Counted from the stretch's first letter, positions 1-8,845 are shown. The stretch is DNA of 64,000 bases from CAWCDJ01 sp963836015 (GCA_963836015.1 CAWIIF010000011.1:124001-188000); one strand, 5' to 3'. Numbers and translations: made by a program. The notes: generated by a model from the sequence alone, not told the origin.

Positions 1-283
1 CATATCCGCAGCCGGTTCCCACCTCGAGCACGGTTTCACCGCCGGTCAGCTCCAGCACTTCGGCCATGAGGGCTGTCATGTACGGCTGCGAAATAGTCTG
101 GCCCCAACCGATGTGGATCGGTTCGTCGCGATACGCCACGATGCGCGATTCGACGGGCACGAACTCTTCACGGGGGATCTGCAGCATAGCGCCGAGTACG
201 CGGCGATCGCGGATGCCGCGGCGCCGCAACTGCGACTCCACCATGTAACGCCGTTCGGCGGCCCAATCGGGTATCAAAGACAC
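1..283 (-). CDS. pcm: Protein-L-isoaspartate O-methyltransferase, partial
   Basis: Repairs isoaspartyl residues by S-adenosylmethionine-dependent methylation. Only the N-terminal part is inside the window. The visible protein has the family start (MVESQLRRRGI), the stretch IGWGQTISQPYMTA that forms the substrate region, and the beginning of the SAM-binding motif (VLEVGTGCGY) just before the edge. A GTG at 283 is taken as the start because in-frame sequence (IPDWAAERRY) leading into the first ATG at 244 resembles the usual N-terminus; the ATG at 244 is the alternative. It is divergent from the isocitrate dehydrogenase gene. The C-terminal half lies outside the window. Confidence 0.85.
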   Translation of the reverse strand, partial: MSLIPDWAAERRYMVESQLRRRGIRDRRVLGAMLQIPREEFVPVESRIVAYRDEPIHIGWGQTISQPYMTALMAEVLELTGGETVLEVGTGCGY

Positions 284-292
284 CCCCAACTC

Positions 293-298
293 TATAAT
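293..298 (+). promoter_or_regulatory. Candidate -10 box of the isocitrate dehydrogenase gene
   Basis: A perfect TATAAT lies 4 bases before the first ATG and 7 bases before the second ATG of the downstream gene. Normal spacing from -10 to the transcription start would put the start at the second ATG, so the transcript may be leaderless. No convincing -35 is seen. Confidence 0.5.
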
Positions 299-302
299 AG
301 CT

Positions 303-1313
303 ATGATGGCCCACCTGATCACGCTGATCCCCGGAGATGGAATCGGACCCGAGGTCGCCGACGCGACCGTGCGCGCGCTGGAAGCGACCGGCGTAGCGAT
401 CGAATGGGAGCGCGTCGAAGCCGGAGCCCGCGCGCTCGCCGAGTACGGGCAGCTCATTCCCGACGAAGTGTTCGCGTCGCTCGAAATAACCCGCACGGGG
501 CTGAAAGGTCCGACCGCCACTCCGATCGGCGGAGGGCACCAGAGCATCAACGTCGCGCTCCGCAAGAAGCTGGGATTGTACGTAAACTTCCGGCCGGTGC
601 GCATGCTGCCCGGCCTCAAGACGCGGTATCACGACCTGCCGCTCGATATGGCGATCTTCCGCGAGAACACCGAAGATCTGTACTCCGGCCTGGAGCACGA
701 AGTGATTCCCGGCGTGGTCGAGAGCCTCAAGATCATCACTGAAAACGCCTCCATGCGGATCGCGCGGGCCGCCTTCGAATACGCGCGCCGCGAAGGGCGC
801 TCGAAGGTCTCCGCCATCCACAAGGCGAACATCATGAAGTTGAGCGACGGCCTGTTTCTGAAGTGCTGCCGCGAAACGGCTTCGCACTTTCCGGAGATCC
901 AGTACAACGAGCTGATCGTGGACAACGCCTGCATGCAGCTGGTGATGCGCCCGGAGACGTTCGATCTGCTGGTGATGCCGAATCTCTACGGCGACATTAT
1001 CTCGGATCTGGCGGCCGGGCTGGTGGGCGGGCTGGGGATCGTGCCGGGAGCGAATCTGGGCGACAACTACGCGATCTTCGAAGCCGTCCACGGAACGGCG
1101 CCTGACATCGCCGGCAAGGGCCTGGCGAATCCGACCGCGTTGATGCAATCGGCCGTGTTAATGCTGGCGCACCTCGGGGAGCGCGACGCCTCGTCACGGC
1201 TGCACAACGCGATCTACCAGGTCTACGCCGAAGGCGCGCACCTCACGGGCGATGTCGGCGGAAAGGCGTCGACGGCGGAGTTCACGGAAGCGGTGATCTC
1301 GCATTTGGGCTGA
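303..1313 (+). CDS. icd: NAD-type isocitrate dehydrogenase
   Basis: Short-form (336 aa) decarboxylating dehydrogenase of the isocitrate/isopropylmalate family, TCA cycle, cytoplasmic. The sequence shows IPGDGIGPEV near residue 9, the isocitrate-type substrate motif with S81, N83 and R87 (SINVALRKKL), RENTEDLYSG at 120-129, the metal-binding NLYGDIISD at 227-235 and the cofactor motif HGTAPDIAGK at 263-272. In that motif D and I stand where NADP enzymes carry K and Y, pointing to NAD. Isopropylmalate dehydrogenase is less likely because of the SxN substrate motif. The two ATGs at 303 and 306 are both possible starts; the second agrees better with the nearby -10 box. No Shine-Dalgarno sequence is present. 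Confidence 0.88.
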   Translation: MMAHLITLIPGDGIGPEVADATVRALEATGVAIEWERVEAGARALAEYGQLIPDEVFASLEITRTGLKGPTATPIGGGHQSINVALRKKLGLYVNFRPVRMLPGLKTRYHDLPLDMAIFRENTEDLYSGLEHEVIPGVVESLKIITENASMRIARAAFEYARREGRSKVSAIHKANIMKLSDGLFLKCCRETASHFPEIQYNELIVDNACMQLVMRPETFDLLVMPNLYGDIISDLAAGLVGGLGIVPGANLGDNYAIFEAVHGTAPDIAGKGLANPTALMQSAVLMLAHLGERDASSRLHNAIYQVYAEGAHLTGDVGGKASTAEFTEAVISHLG

Positions 1314-1321
1314 TGGGCCCG

Positions 1322-2669
1322 TTACTTCCCTCGCGTCAGTCCCAGCGCGCGGATGCGCTTATGCAGGTTCGTGCGCTCCATCCCCAGCGCCCGGGCGGCG
1401 CCGGAAACGTTCCAGTTGGATTCTTCGAGCGCGCGCATGATGTGCTCCCGCTCGGCGGATTCGCGCGCCTCCTGGATGGTGGATTTCGGGCCCGCGTCGC
1501 GCTGCACCCGCACCTCCACCGGGATCGAGTCCCGCGTGATGCGCTCACCCTGGGTCAGGATGGCCATGCGCTCCACCACGTTCCGCAGCTCGCGCGCATT
1601 GCCCGGCCACGGATAGGTCTCGAGCAACGCGAATACCGATTCCTCAAGCACCTTCCGTTTGAAGTTGTTTCGCGTGCAGAATTCCTCGAGGAAATATTCG
1701 GCCAGCAGGCGGATGTCGTGCGGCCGCTCGCGCAGCGCGGGCACGCGGACCGGCACCACGCTCAACCGGTAGTACAGGTCTTCGCGGAATTTCTCCTGCA
1801 GCACCATGCCGCTCAAATCGCGGTTGGTGGCCGAGATCACCCGCACATTCACGCGGATGATCTGCTCGCCGCCCACGCGGTGAAACTCGCCTTCCTGCAG
1901 CACCCGCAGAAGCTTGGCTTGCGAGGCTCCGTGCAGGTCGCCCACTTCGTCCAGAAAAATCGTTCCGGTGTCGGCCAGCTCGAACTTGCCGCGCCGCGAG
2001 GCGGTGGCGCCGGTGAACGAGCCCTTCTCGTGCCCGAATAGCTCGGTCTCGATCAGCTCCGTGGGAATCGCCGCGCAGTTCACCTTCACGAAGGGGCCGG
2101 CGGCGAACGGGCTGGAGTTGTGGATGTGGGCCGCCAGCAGCTCCTTTGCCGGTGCCCGACTCGCCGATCAGCAGCACCCGCGCATCCGAGCGCGCCGCCA
2201 TGGTGGCCTGCTCCACGGCGCGCAGCCAGGCGGGGCTCGAACCGATCATCTTGGGCGTACCGCCCACCAGCTCCCGCAGCCGCTCGTTTTCCTGCCGCAG
2301 GCTGGATTGCTCCAGCGCATTCTTGACGGCCAGCAGGACGCGGTCGCGGCCCAGCGGCTTCTCCAGGAAATCGAAAGCGCCGGCTCGCGTGGCTTCGACC
2401 GCGTCGGCGATCGTCCCGTGGCCCGAGATCATGATGGCCGGCGATGCCGCGCCGTTCTGCCGGACTACCTTGAGCACGTCGATCCCGCTGCCGTCCGGCA
2501 GCTTCATGTCGAGCAGGTAGGCGTCGGCGCGCTGGGCATCCGGATGCCGCCGGAAGTCGGCCACCGACTTGCACACGTTCACCGCGTAGCCCTCGCGCTC
2601 CAGGATCATGCGCAGCGAGCGGCCGATATTCTCCTCATCATCCACGATCAGGACTCGTTTGGAAGCCAT
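1322..2669 (-). CDS. NtrC/NtrX-family sigma-54 response regulator, frameshifted
   Basis: Cytoplasmic partner of the kinase encoded immediately upstream. The N-terminal receiver has the acidic pair D10-D11, the phospho-acceptor D54 and K104. The AAA+ domain starts with the Walker A motif GESGTGK (about 169-175), then the frame is lost. The remainder continues perfectly in the neighbouring frame with the sigma-54 contact loop GSFTGA, Walker B (TIFLDEVGD) and a C-terminal Fis-type helix-turn-helix (NVSGAARALGMERTNLHKRI). The break is one extra base in the AAAGG run (2143-2147). Both halves are intact and undegraded, so a sequencing error or very recent mutation is more likely than decay. The start ATG (2669) overlaps the end of the kinase gene by 32 bases. 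Confidence 0.85.
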
Positions 2670-4056
2670 TGGTCGCCATGGGCAGCAGCACGCGGAAGCC
2701 TGCTCCACCCAATTCTCCTTTCACCAGTACGATGTCCCCCCCGGATAGCAGCGCGCCCTTGCGCGCAATCGAGAGGCCCAGTCCCATGCCCCTCTTCTTG
2801 AACGAAATGGTCGGCTGAAACAGGGAGGCGCGCGCCTGCTCGCTCAAGCCCGGCCCGGAATCGTGCACTTCGATCGCGACCCGGCCCGCGTCAGCCGTAG
2901 TCACTCCGAGGATATGCCCGCCTTCGCCGGCTGCTTCGGCCGCGTTCTCCAGCAGGTTGGTCAGGATGCCCTTGAGCAGATCCTGATCGGCCAGCGCGGG
3001 AGGAGAGCCATCCGCCAGCCGGCATTCATAAACCACCTCCGGGTGCGCCGTCTTGAGTAGCGCGATCCGCTCCTGCAGCAGCGAGTTCACGTCCACGGGA
3101 GCGGGCGCCACGGGTGGCTCCGAAGCGAAGCGCGAGAAAGCGCGAATACGCCGCTCCAGGGTCTCGATCTCGTCCACCACGATCTGGGTAGCCTGCTCCA
3201 TAAAGGGGCGGTCGGCCTCGTCATAGCGCGCCAGCATCTCTTCCACCGTCAGCCGGATGGGCGTCAGCGAATTTTTGACCTCGTGCGCCATCTTGCGGGC
3301 CAGCATCTGCCAGCTCGCGATCTGGCCCAGGTAGACCAGCCGGTCGGTGCTTTCCTGAAGCTTGCCCGCCATGTGGTTGAATGCCTGGATGGCGCTCCCG
3401 ATCTCGTCGTCGCGCCCCGGCTCCACCCGCGCCTTTAGGTCTCCCCCGGCCAGCTTCGTCAGTCCGGCGGTCAGTTGTTGAATCGGCTGCGAGATACGGT
3501 GCGCCAGGTAGATCAGCAAGCCCAGCGACACCAGCCAGAACGACGCGGCCAGCAGGATGTAGGCGAGCTTCAGCCCGCGCCTCCAGTCATGGATCTGGGT
3601 CGAGTCGCGAACCAGCGCCCGGGCCGTCCCGATCTCACGGGCAAGCTGGTTGAGTTTGACGTCGCCCAGGCTGGCCGTATAGGACCAGATCTCTCCGTTG
3701 TGACGCACCAGGTAGTTCAGCCGGTCTCCGTCGTTGCCGGACAGGATCCAGCGGTCCGACTGGTCGGAGGCGGCGAAGGCCTTGACGTCGTCCGGCCAGG
3801 AGGAACGTCCGAATTCGGCGTAGCGCACCGGCTGCAATTCACCGCTTTGGACCCGCCGCGTCAGTTCCTGCCGCTGCTCCTGGTAGAGTTCCCGGCCGGT
3901 CTGTTCAAGCGAATCCGTCAGGCGGCTGAGCTGCCCGTTGACCGATAGATCGACGCTCTGTTCGAGCAGGGCGGTGCTCAACCAGACAGTCGCGGCCAGG
4001 GGCGCCAGCGTGGCGGCCAGGAAGACCAGAATGAGTCTGTTACGAAGGCGGTTCAC
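2638..4056 (-). CDS. NtrY-type membrane sensor histidine kinase
   Basis: 472-aa kinase that should phosphorylate the adjacent regulator. Visible order: membrane segment at about 7-29, a 130-residue periplasmic sensor region, membrane segment at 162-186, HAMP domain to about 240, dimerisation/phosphoacceptor domain with H258 in MAHEVKNSLTPIRL (the HEVKNSLTPI form is typical of NtrY), then the ATPase with N box (NLLENAAEA), G1 (HDSGPGL) and G2 (GMGLGLSIA). The GTG start at 4056 overlaps the TGA of the upstream gene (GTGA), and the gene's end overlaps the regulator start, so translation is probably coupled. The ligand is unknown; neighbouring envelope genes suggest an envelope signal. Confidence 0.85.
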   Translation of the reverse strand: MNRLRNRLILVFLAATLAPLAATVWLSTALLEQSVDLSVNGQLSRLTDSLEQTGRELYQEQRQELTRRVQSGELQPVRYAEFGRSSWPDDVKAFAASDQSDRWILSGNDGDRLNYLVRHNGEIWSYTASLGDVKLNQLAREIGTARALVRDSTQIHDWRRGLKLAYILLAASFWLVSLGLLIYLAHRISQPIQQLTAGLTKLAGGDLKARVEPGRDDEIGSAIQAFNHMAGKLQESTDRLVYLGQIASWQMLARKMAHEVKNSLTPIRLTVEEMLARYDEADRPFMEQATQIVVDEIETLERRIRAFSRFASEPPVAPAPVDVNSLLQERIALLKTAHPEVVYECRLADGSPPALADQDLLKGILTNLLENAAEAAGEGGHILGVTTADAGRVAIEVHDSGPGLSEQARASLFQPTISFKKRGMGLGLSIARKGALLSGGDIVLVKGELGGAGFRVLLPMATNGFQTSPDRG

Positions 4057-4676
4057 CCAATTCGTCCGCGCGCGATCGTGCGGGGCAGATCCGACAGCCG
4101 CAGCGGACCGGTGCTGCGCATCCAATACGGATCGTCGGCCCCCGGCTTGCGGCTCAGAATTTCCACCAGGCCACTCAAGCTGATGCCGGATTCTCCCATG
4201 AGGCGGGAAATCTCGCGGGGATTGGTCGCACGCAGCTCGAATCGCAGCCAGAAGGGGCGTTCGGGCGCCAGCCCTAGAGCGCTGATGGCGAGGTTGTCGA
4301 TGGCCCAACTCTCCGCCTCCGCCGCCGTCAGGTGCGACCGCGACCGCGAAACACCCGGGATCGTGACCGCAAACCGCTCTTCCCACAAGTCGTAGCTCAC
4401 CACCAGCCGGTCGGGGTACCCCCGCCGGATCACGGTGCCGCGTTCGTCGCTGAACAGCGTAATCTGCGAGAGAAACGTGACCGTGTCGGCGTCTTTGAGC
4501 CGGCTAAGTGGTTTCCCTATAAGGAAATGCAAGCCAGGCGCGGCTACGTGAAGGTTGTCGCCATCGAAGGAGACAGCCAGCGCCTCGGCTCCGCGCAGCC
4601 GGAAGACAGGGATAGCCAGGCCTGCCAAAAGCAGGCTCCGACGGCTAATCCGGTTGTCTCGCGCGGATTGCGCCAT
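4053..4676 (-). CDS. Tat-exported protein of unknown function
   Basis: 207 aa. The N-terminus has a twin-arginine signal (SRRSLLLAGLAIP), so export in a folded state is predicted. The mature part shows a hydrophilic beta-rich region with YDLWEERFAV, which is reminiscent of the DUF4390 family, but I do not recognise it firmly. It overlaps the Omp85-like gene by one base (TAATG) and the kinase gene by four bases (GTGA), so it belongs to one tightly coupled transcript. Its place between a barrel protein and a membrane kinase suggests it could be an envelope factor that informs the kinase; this is inference. Confidence 0.7.
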   Translation of the reverse strand: MAQSARDNRISRRSLLLAGLAIPVFRLRGAEALAVSFDGDNLHVAAPGLHFLIGKPLSRLKDADTVTFLSQITLFSDERGTVIRRGYPDRLVVSYDLWEERFAVTIPGVSRSRSHLTAAEAESWAIDNLAISALGLAPERPFWLRFELRATNPREISRLMGESGISLSGLVEILSRKPGADDPYWMRSTGPLRLSDLPRTIARGRIG

Positions 4677-5944
4677 TAATAATTCATGCCCACCATGAAA
4701 ATGGGATCGATCCGTCCTTCTTTCAGAGGGAAAGCCACGGCCACGGAAAATACCCCCTGGCGCAGGCCCAACCCTATGGAGTGGCGAAGCACGGCGGCTT
4801 CCGTCCGGTCCCAGATCGCTCCACTATCATAGAAGGCCTGGAATACTCCGTAACGATACTCGACGGAATTGTGGACCATCCGGTTTCCACCAAGGGGATC
4901 CAGATCGTACTTGTTCCAGCCGCGTAACGTGCTGCTGTTACCTAGTACAAAACGCTCGAAAAGCGGTGCGCGACCGGTGATCATACCTGCCGTGAGGTCG
5001 TCGATCACAACGTTTTTGCCCCGCGTCAGCATGTAGCGGAACTCCCAACGGTGCCGGGCGTAAACAAAATCGCTGCTGAGAAATTTGGTGGCCGCGCGCA
5101 GGTTGTAGCCTGCATCCAGATCTTGCTGGTTGTCCGAGTCCTCCAGACGCTGATGATAGCGCAGAGTTGTCGTCAGGGCGTTGGCTGCCTCGGTCTGCGC
5201 GGCCGGATTCTGCTCCTCGAATCTCTGAAAACTGGTTCCTACGCTGACCGTAAGGGGCTTGGCTATTTGAAAAGTCACTTCCGGCTCGAAGTTCTGCCGG
5301 TTGCGGTACAGACCTGAGGTGTCAGGCGGAACGCCGTCCGCCGGAAGGCTGTCGATCGTGCTCTGGTTCCACTGTTCGTGATAGCTCTCGAATTGAAAAC
5401 GAAGCCGGACTTTATCGGTTCCCAGCCGCGTGTTTTCATAACGCGCCACCAGGCCGGTGTAGCGCTCGGGCAGATCGTCCCCGTCGCTCACCAGTCCGAA
5501 CGTGAAACCGTTGTGCTCGATGGTCGCCGTTCCTTCCACGGCGCCGGTCCATCCCTGAGTCGAGTTGTAAAGAAACTTCGGGACGGAAACGTCGAACCGT
5601 GTCGGACGCAACTGAATGTTGAATACCACCTGCACGTAATCGGGACTCTTGCCGCGGAGCACCCGGTGCTCCACCGTCCGGGCGTGAAACTCTTTGCGCA
5701 GGCGCCTGGAAAGATCGTCAAGAAGTGTGGGATTGAGCTTTTCCCCGATCAGCGCCGTCATCTCTTTGCGCAGGCCGGAGCTGATCTTGGTGTCGTGATC
5801 GGTCGCCAGATTGGCGGTCCAGCCGTCGCCCGACACTGTCACGGCTTCCACCGTGTATCGCGAGTTTACGTTGAACTCGGAATCCTGTGTACCCCCAAAC
5901 AGCAGGCTGCACGCGAGCAAGCAGCCCAACGAAGCAAATTTCAT
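4676..5944 (-). CDS. Omp85/BamA-like outer-membrane barrel protein
   Basis: 422 aa counted from the ATG at 5944, which begins a typical signal peptide (MKFASLGCLLACSLLFGG). A short POTRA-like N-terminal part (LSRRLRKEFHARTVEHRVL) is followed by an aromatic-rich beta-strand region and the surface-antigen signature near the C-terminus (NSSTLRGW, then a strand ending NSVEYRYG), with a terminal aromatic residue (Y). It is shorter than BamA (about 800 aa), closer to a single-POTRA TamA or patatin-associated type. Likely role: insertion or secretion of proteins at the outer membrane. First gene of the coupled operon leading to the NtrY/NtrX pair. A longer in-frame extension upstream exists but lacks sense as a signal peptide. 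Confidence 0.75.
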   Translation of the reverse strand: MKFASLGCLLACSLLFGGTQDSEFNVNSRYTVEAVTVSGDGWTANLATDHDTKISSGLRKEMTALIGEKLNPTLLDDLSRRLRKEFHARTVEHRVLRGKSPDYVQVVFNIQLRPTRFDVSVPKFLYNSTQGWTGAVEGTATIEHNGFTFGLVSDGDDLPERYTGLVARYENTRLGTDKVRLRFQFESYHEQWNQSTIDSLPADGVPPDTSGLYRNRQNFEPEVTFQIAKPLTVSVGTSFQRFEEQNPAAQTEAANALTTTLRYHQRLEDSDNQQDLDAGYNLRAATKFLSSDFVYARHRWEFRYMLTRGKNVVIDDLTAGMITGRAPLFERFVLGNSSTLRGWNKYDLDPLGGNRMVHNSVEYRYGVFQAFYDSGAIWDRTEAAVLRHSIGLGLRQGVFSVAVAFPLKEGRIDPIFMVGMNY

Positions 5945-6019
5945 GCGAGCGCGGAGAGCACGCGCACTGCCAACGGCAAATCGTTGAAAGGAATACAGAT
6001 AAAACTGGGATAGATGTGC

Positions 6020-6033
6020 CCTGTGTTCACAGG
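6020..6033. promoter_or_regulatory. Perfect dyad upstream of the Omp85-kinase operon
   Basis: CCTGTG, two bases, CACAGG: a perfect inverted repeat about 80 bases before the operon's first start codon, in the gap between this operon and the RRM gene. It may be an operator or a small hairpin. No factor can be assigned. Confidence 0.25.
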
Positions 6034-6086
6034 TGTGGGAATGAAAAGGGGAGCCTGCGGCCGCGCCCGAGGACGCGCGGCGCGGG

Positions 6087-6485
6087 CTACAGAACTTTCG
6101 CCAGTTCGGTCGCAAACGCGCTGCGAGGCGTTTGATCGCGATCCCGGCCACCGCGCTTCTTGCGGTCGGGACGCTGCTGGATACGGGTTGCATTGGGTGC
6201 GGCGGTTGGATTGACTCCGCGCGCTTCCTTGCCTTTCGGAGGTTGCGCCGGGTTGGCTCGCAGTAGCCGGTCTTCCAAAGGGGCGCGATCGAAACGCCGG
6301 ATAATCGCCTGCATTTCGTCGGCGGTGGGCGCCTCAACAAAAGCGAAGCCCTTGGACTCTTGCGTTTCGTGGTTACGGATCACCTTCACGGCGTCCGCCA
6401 CAAGATCTTCGGCGGCCAGCCATTGTTTGATGTCGTCAGCGGTGACCCAAGTGGGGAGATTGCCAAGAAATACGGTAAAGCTCAT
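6087..6485 (-). CDS. RRM-domain RNA-binding protein
   Basis: 132 aa. One RNA-recognition motif at about residues 3-80 with RNP2 (VFLGNL) and RNP1 (KGFAFVEA), followed by a basic, Arg/Lys/Gly-rich tail (RPDRKKRGGRDRD). Bacterial members of this family are small cytoplasmic RNA-binding proteins, often cold- or stress-linked. The RRM here is slightly unusual in that the loop before RNP1 is short. A second RRM gene is found at 61609-61950 in this window. The target RNA is not known. Confidence 0.85.
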   Translation of the reverse strand: MSFTVFLGNLPTWVTADDIKQWLAAEDLVADAVKVIRNHETQESKGFAFVEAPTADEMQAIIRRFDRAPLEDRLLRANPAQPPKGKEARGVNPTAAPNATRIQQRPDRKKRGGRDRDQTPRSAFATELAKVL

Positions 6486-6655
6486 TCAGTGATTTTGTTG
6501 CTCCGTTGGTTGGATTTGCGGCACTTCAAGGAAGGATTCCGATCTGCCACCTAGATAGTATCAGAGTACCTGGAAGGATTGCAAACGAATGCTGTGGAAT
6601 GCCCGCTGGTATGTTGGATGCGCGAAATCGCAGCATGGTTTCGGACGTGATGGAG

Positions 6656-6661
6656 TACAAT
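6656..6661 (+). promoter_or_regulatory. Candidate -10 box of the enoyl-CoA hydratase gene
   Basis: TACAATC 22 bases before the ATG, with an AGGGGA ribosome-binding site between them. The same TA(T/C)AATC pattern precedes the genes starting at 11104 and 47647. No clear -35. Confidence 0.4.
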
Positions 6662-6683
6662 CGACGCGTCAACAGGGGAAATC

Positions 6684-7460
6684 ATGACGTACGAAAACCT
6701 GGTACTGGCACAGGAAGGCGCTGTCGCCTTGATCACATTAAACCGGCCGCACCGCCGCAATGCTCTCTCGATGAGCCTGATGCTCGAATTGATTCATTGC
6801 CTGGGTGAAACCGGCCGCCGCCCGGAAATCCGGGCCGTCATTCTGGCCGCCGCCGGCAAGGTCTTCTGCTCGGGCCACGACCTGTCCGAGATGACCGGCC
6901 GCGACATCAACGAATACCGGCGGATCTTCGATGTCTGCACCGAGTTGATGGCCGCCATTCAAGCGATTCCACAGCCGGTCATCGCCGAGGTGCAGGGCAT
7001 CGCCACCGCTGCCGGATGCCAGTTGGTGGCCGCATGCGATCTTTCGATCGCCGCCGAAGAGGCGGCCTTCGGCACTCCCGGCGTCCGGATCGGGCTCTTC
7101 TGCACTACCCCGATGGTGGCCCTGACGCGCGCCATCGGCCGCAAGCGCGCTTTGCAGATGCTGCTCACCGGCGAGATGGTGGACGCCCGCACGGCCGCCG
7201 GCTGGGGCTTGATCAACGAGGCTGTGCCGGCCGCCGAACTGCCCGCCGCCACGCGCCGTCTCGCCGCCAAAATCGCCGAATCGAGCCCGCTGGTGACGGC
7301 CATCGGCAAACAGGCCTTTTACACCCAGATCGACCTGGACCAGCCGAAAGCGTACGCCTACGCCAAGGAGGTCATGTCGATGAACGCGCTGGCGGCCGAC
7401 GCGCAGGAAGGCATCGGCGCGTTCCTCGGCAAGCGCGCTCCCTGCTGGAATGGGAAATAA
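6684..7460 (+). CDS. Enoyl-CoA hydratase/isomerase-family protein (ECHDC3-like)
   Basis: 258 aa, full length for the crotonase fold. The CoA-binding region (RRNALSMSLM), the oxyanion-hole stretch (FCSGHDLSEM) and the second oxyanion segment (IATAAGCQLVAACD) are present. The two catalytic glutamates of true hydratases are not: the first falls at Q in AAGCQL and the second at G/V in FGTPGVRIGLF, where hydratases have PE. This pattern matches ECHDC3-type proteins, whose reaction is uncertain. An AGGGGA ribosome-binding site supports the ATG at 6684. It stands alone, convergent with the glycosyltransferase gene, so no pathway can be inferred from neighbours. Confidence 0.85.
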   Translation: MTYENLVLAQEGAVALITLNRPHRRNALSMSLMLELIHCLGETGRRPEIRAVILAAAGKVFCSGHDLSEMTGRDINEYRRIFDVCTELMAAIQAIPQPVIAEVQGIATAAGCQLVAACDLSIAAEEAAFGTPGVRIGLFCTTPMVALTRAIGRKRALQMLLTGEMVDARTAAGWGLINEAVPAAELPAATRRLAAKIAESSPLVTAIGKQAFYTQIDLDQPKAYAYAKEVMSMNALAADAQEGIGAFLGKRAPCWNGK

Positions 7461-7465
7461 CGCTC

Positions 7466-8845
7466 TTATTCCCGCCGGTAAATCACCGTTTCCGACGTCC
7501 GCCCCACCTGCCGGTAATGCGAGAACCACTCCTGTAGCTCCGGATAATGGGCAATCGCGAGCTGCGGATTAAACAGCCCCAGGCCATCCAGAATAAACGT
7601 CGGCCGCGAATCCGCCAACTGCTCCCTGCGGAGAAGCGTCGCCACGGTTTCGACCGGCTCGGAATGCGTCAGGTGGCGGTCCGCCGGCACACCGGTGAGC
7701 GGCTGCGAATCGAGATAGATGGTGGCGGCGGGCAGGCCGGTGTACGCGAAGATTTCGGGACGATATCCCCATACCAAAAGTGTGTCCCCGGGCCGCGCCA
7801 TCTTCCGGACTTCGGCGGAGACCGCGCGGCTATCCTGGTCCATATTGATGTCGCGCCAACCCGGATCCATCAACGCGGTCAGGTAGGTAGGGCCAAAGCG
7901 CGTCAGCGGGATCAACAGCAGCAGCGCCACCAGCTCGCGCCGGCGTCCCAGCAGCATGAAGCCGCGCGCCGCCATCAGCACCAGAACCGGCAGAAGCAGG
8001 AAGTAGTATCGGGGGAAGAAACGCATGCCGGCAGCCACTCCGGCGGCGGCAATCGCCAGCCACGCGACCCATCGCAGTCGCCGGTCTCCCTTCCACAGAA
8101 ACCACGCCGATGCCGCCACCAGGGCTGCATGGAAGCCCATCCAGTTCACGGTGCGGACGAGGCCGTTCCGCACCGGGTCCTGGATAAACGTGCTCCCGGC
8201 GTAGAGCCGGCCCCACGTCCAGACTTCTTCCCAATATGCCGCCAGCGCGCCCGAGCTCCACAGCCAGGCGGCCCCCGCGACGCAGACAGCCGCGAAGCCC
8301 GCGGCCATCCAAAGGATTCCGGCGGGCTCCCAGATGGCGCAGATCGCGAGCACCATCACTCCCTTGGGGCTGATCCAGAGAGCCACGCCCGCCAGGACGC
8401 CGCTCCAGAACGGGCGGCCGCGCGCGGCCATCCACACGGCGGCCAGGTGCGGCGCCAGCATCAGCAGGTCGGAAGCTACGGGAATCACCGCTGCCGGGAA
8501 ATCGAAGGTCAGGTAGAATCCGAGCAGCGCCGCGGCCCAAAGGCCTTCGCGCTCCGACCACAGGTCCCGCGCGAACCGCCATGCGATCCAGCAGGCCAGC
8601 AGCGCATACGCCGCGTCCAGGAGACGCAGCGGCCAGCCCGGGCGAGCGCCGCTAAGCAGGTAGAAGGCCGCCGTCAGCGGAGGCTTGTCGAACCAGATGT
8701 CCCGGTAAAGGGCCTTGCCGTGGAGCATCTGCCCGGCGGCAGCCAGCGGCAGTGTATCCCCTTCCCAAAGGATGTGGACATGGCACAGCCGCGATGCCAG
8801 CAGGACCGCCGCCAGCAGCAGAAATATCGTTCGGGTTCTGGTCAA
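7466..8845 (-). CDS. Membrane glycosyltransferase, GT39/ArnT-like
   Basis: 459-aa polytopic membrane protein with about ten hydrophobic segments. The N-terminal periplasmic loop carries the acidic EGD motif and YRDIWFDKPPL, characteristic of the PMT/ArnT (GT-C) superfamily that uses polyprenyl-phosphate sugars; a soluble C-terminal domain of about 110 residues follows. Acceptor and sugar are unknown. The only usable start is TTG at 8845, which overlaps the stop of galU (TTGA), and no strong ribosome-binding site precedes it, so expression probably depends on coupling with galU. The pairing with galU fits a role in glycan assembly. Confidence 0.78.
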   Translation of the reverse strand: MTRTRTIFLLLAAVLLASRLCHVHILWEGDTLPLAAAGQMLHGKALYRDIWFDKPPLTAAFYLLSGARPGWPLRLLDAAYALLACWIAWRFARDLWSEREGLWAAALLGFYLTFDFPAAVIPVASDLLMLAPHLAAVWMAARGRPFWSGVLAGVALWISPKGVMVLAICAIWEPAGILWMAAGFAAVCVAGAAWLWSSGALAAYWEEVWTWGRLYAGSTFIQDPVRNGLVRTVNWMGFHAALVAASAWFLWKGDRRLRWVAWLAIAAAGVAAGMRFFPRYYFLLLPVLVLMAARGFMLLGRRRELVALLLLIPLTRFGPTYLTALMDPGWRDINMDQDSRAVSAEVRKMARPGDTLLVWGYRPEIFAYTGLPAATIYLDSQPLTGVPADRHLTHSEPVETVATLLRREQLADSRPTFILDGLGLFNPQLAIAHYPELQEWFSHYRQVGRTSETVIYRRE

